DNA from: Torreya grandis
Lineage: Eukaryota; Streptophyta; Pinopsida; Cupressales; Taxaceae
Length of the DNA: 64,000 bases
Assembly (NCBI GenBank): GCA_037957365.1
Contig: JARHVA010000397.1
Location: 1,564,001 to 1,628,000, forward strand
Direction of reading: 5' to 3'
The notes beneath the pieces were generated by a model. It made no database searches. It was not told the DNA's origin and was given only the letters and a program-made list of their open reading frames with translations. This document shows, one piece after another, positions 62,270 through 64,000 of this stretch; the stretch's first letter is position 1; each line of letters opens with the position of its first letter. The translations under genes were made by a program, and so were the position numbers.

Positions 62270-63999
62270 AAGATAAAAGGAAGACGAGGGAAGAATAGTG
62301 CCAATCGAGAAGAAACCAAAATACTCAGTTATGCTCTAGAATCAATGTTGATAACTAAATCCTTCACCAACTTGTTCCTATAATTGGTAAACCTATCAAT
62401 CATGGAGGTGATATCCTTTTGATTTGGGCCTACTTGGTATTTGAACTTGACAGTATATTCCTCAAGCCAGGTGGTGACCTTTTTAAGTATGGCCTATTTA
62501 CACCCAATGAGTGTTTTGTGTTGGTCATAATCCTTCTCAAGTGTCACCAACTACCTTATCTTATGGGTATCAAAGGCTCCTTGATGCACATCAATGAGGA
62601 TTTTCAAATCACTATGTATTTTTTCTTCCATCAAATCACCTATACCATCAAGGTTCATCATTTTTATAAGGGAAACATTTATTTATTTAGTCACAGTCTT
62701 AAAAGACTACTCCTTTCTCTTTAAATCAAAGATACCTTCCTTGAGCACTATCATCTAATGCTTCACTACTAATTGATACTCTCTAGGCCTCTTATGATCA
62801 TCTAAATAGATGATCTTCTCTATCACTAAAGTGTCCACACCTACATTATATACTTCATCTATTTTGGTCTAGATTTTTTCCCAATTATTTATATCTACAT
62901 TGTAAGTGGACATCTAGGTGTCACACACTGCTTATTTATCCATTATATCATCCAAACATTCTAATGTTGAATGAATAATCTCCTTGGCCGTGGTGCTCAA
63001 ATATTCTTTCCATTCCTCAGTTGCCCACCCTCTATATTTTAGCTTATCAAATTGGCTTAAATCCAATGATCCCATGGAGAAGATAGGAAGGTCTAGTGCC
63101 TTAATGGTAGTAAAAGTTATTACCTTCAACTCACTTAATAACTTCTACAAGTACTAGATCATGGCCTAATTTTAGGCTTTCAACTCCTCCATGGTAACTT
63201 TATCTTTGTCCACCCTATGGGATACTATGCTTACTAAAACTTGTGAGTTTTTCTTCAACTCATTTCTAGAAGGCTCCCCTAGATCATATTTATAATTTAT
63301 GTATCTCTCAAGGAGAGCATCCTTCTTCAATGCACCAGGTGGGGGAATAGCTATTTCTACATTCCTTTATTTTGCATCAGTAAATATGGTCTTATTAAGT
63401 TTTTTGGCCTTCTTTTAGGGTTTGACCTTGTATGCTTGGGCAATCTTCATCACATCTATGTCCCCAAATTTTATTGAAATACTCTTTTTCTCCTTAACCA
63501 TCTCTTCAAACCAAAGAAGGGGTCTAGTCTGGAATCTCATTGGGGTTGTGGACCTTGATGCAGGATTTGATGTAATAAATGGTGGCATTACTAGAAATTT
63601 TTATAATGGGAGTGTCATAGGAGTAGGTTACAAGTCTAGCACAATTTTATCAACTTCTTCATTGATCTTTGATTCATTACCCTTATTATCACCACCTCTT
63701 TCCCCTTCTTCACCTAGCTCTATCTTCTTTAGGACTTCAAAATTTGACCTAAGTTGTAAGGACCCCATGAGTAATCTATTGATGGAGATTCTTTGTTCTA
63801 TAGGCTAGGTGGAAGGTTTTAAAACCAATTCGCCTTCCTTTCCTGATTGGGTACCTTGGATGGAAGAAGCTATGGTGCCTTGCTTATTGCCCTCAGATAA
63901 CTCTTCACTAATCATGGCCTCAATACCTTTAGGTTGAACATGATCATGAACATTAATATGAGGGAGAAGCCCCCGAGGTATTTGAATTGAAGTAGTATC
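62270..63999 (-). pseudogene. Unrecognised frame-preserved decayed ORF, runs off window
   Basis: A single minus-strand frame reads protein-like for about 576 codons with no indel I can find, but with 17 stops. Pieces: FEEMVKEKKSISIKFGDIDV (about 63,515-63,455), IPPPGALKKDALLERYINYK (about 63,345-63,290), KALDLPIFSMGSLDLSQFDK (63,100-63,040, inside the open piece 63,129-62,932), RGWATEEWKEYLSTTAKEII, and a charged helical C-terminal part ending KDITSMIDRFTNYRNKL near 62,370. The start lies beyond the window. The N-terminal part is acidic, the rest alternates charged and hydrophobic residues. I recognise no domain. It could be the gag-like protein of a retroelement or a captured host sequence; dense stops exclude a present-day product of full length. 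Confidence 0.5.
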
Positions 64000-64000
64000 T

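Overview
The window looks like gene-poor, strongly A+T-rich nuclear DNA of a seed plant. I found no intact host gene, tRNA, rRNA or CRISPR array. Almost everything recognisable is decayed retrotransposon of plant lineages: Sirevirus-type Ty1/copia, Ty3/gypsy of the Tat/Ogre kind (two RNase H modules), a chromovirus-type Ty3/gypsy, and plant LINEs with an RNase H tail. Old, divergent, mostly unpurged copies with spacious junk between them suggest a very large genome, possibly a gymnosperm. That last step is inference; the species cannot be read from the sequence.

Left part (1-13,800). A plus-oriented copy of a 3.4-kb Sirevirus-like LTR runs from before the window to about 2,690. A LINE RNase H remnant follows at 2.86-3.35 kb. 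Next is a structurally complete but gag-only Sirevirus-like element on the minus strand (4,266-13,800), with two 3.4-kb LTRs, an initiator-Met-type primer site, purine tracts and a broken gag.

Middle part (13,800-37,000). A plus-strand Tat-like leader and gag (15.2-16.5 kb) have no pol behind them. After about 5.5 kb of uninterpretable DNA there is a minus-strand Tat-type pol (integrase, archaeal-type RNase H, RNase H, RT; 21.96-24.51 kb), head to head with a plus-strand gypsy gag scrap. The 26.5-32.2 kb stretch holds a degenerate peptide-repeat segment and unrecognised plus-strand reading frames. These are interrupted by a 1.7-kb segment bounded by 165-bp direct repeats. A minus-strand LINE tail (32.9-34.3 kb), a compound microsatellite and a 59-bp inverted repeat follow.

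Right part (37,000-64,000). The best defined element is an 8.37-kb Tat-like non-autonomous LTR element (37,028-45,393, minus strand) with 1.34-kb LTRs and a perfect 5-bp target-site duplication. It carries gag but no visible RT or integrase, plus hairpin-forming tandem repeats near its 3' end. Beyond it lie three unrecognised decayed reading frames (45.7-46.9 kb minus; 47.8-49.2 kb plus; 62.3-64.0 kb minus), a chromovirus protease/RT remnant (52.7-54.3 kb plus) and a block of very long AC and CT microsatellites (58.0-59.1 kb).

The strongest candidates for something undescribed are the unrecognised reading frames, which keep one frame for more than 1 kb while collecting stop codons, and the two gag-only LTR elements. 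All domain calls come from reading translations by eye; no database search was possible.
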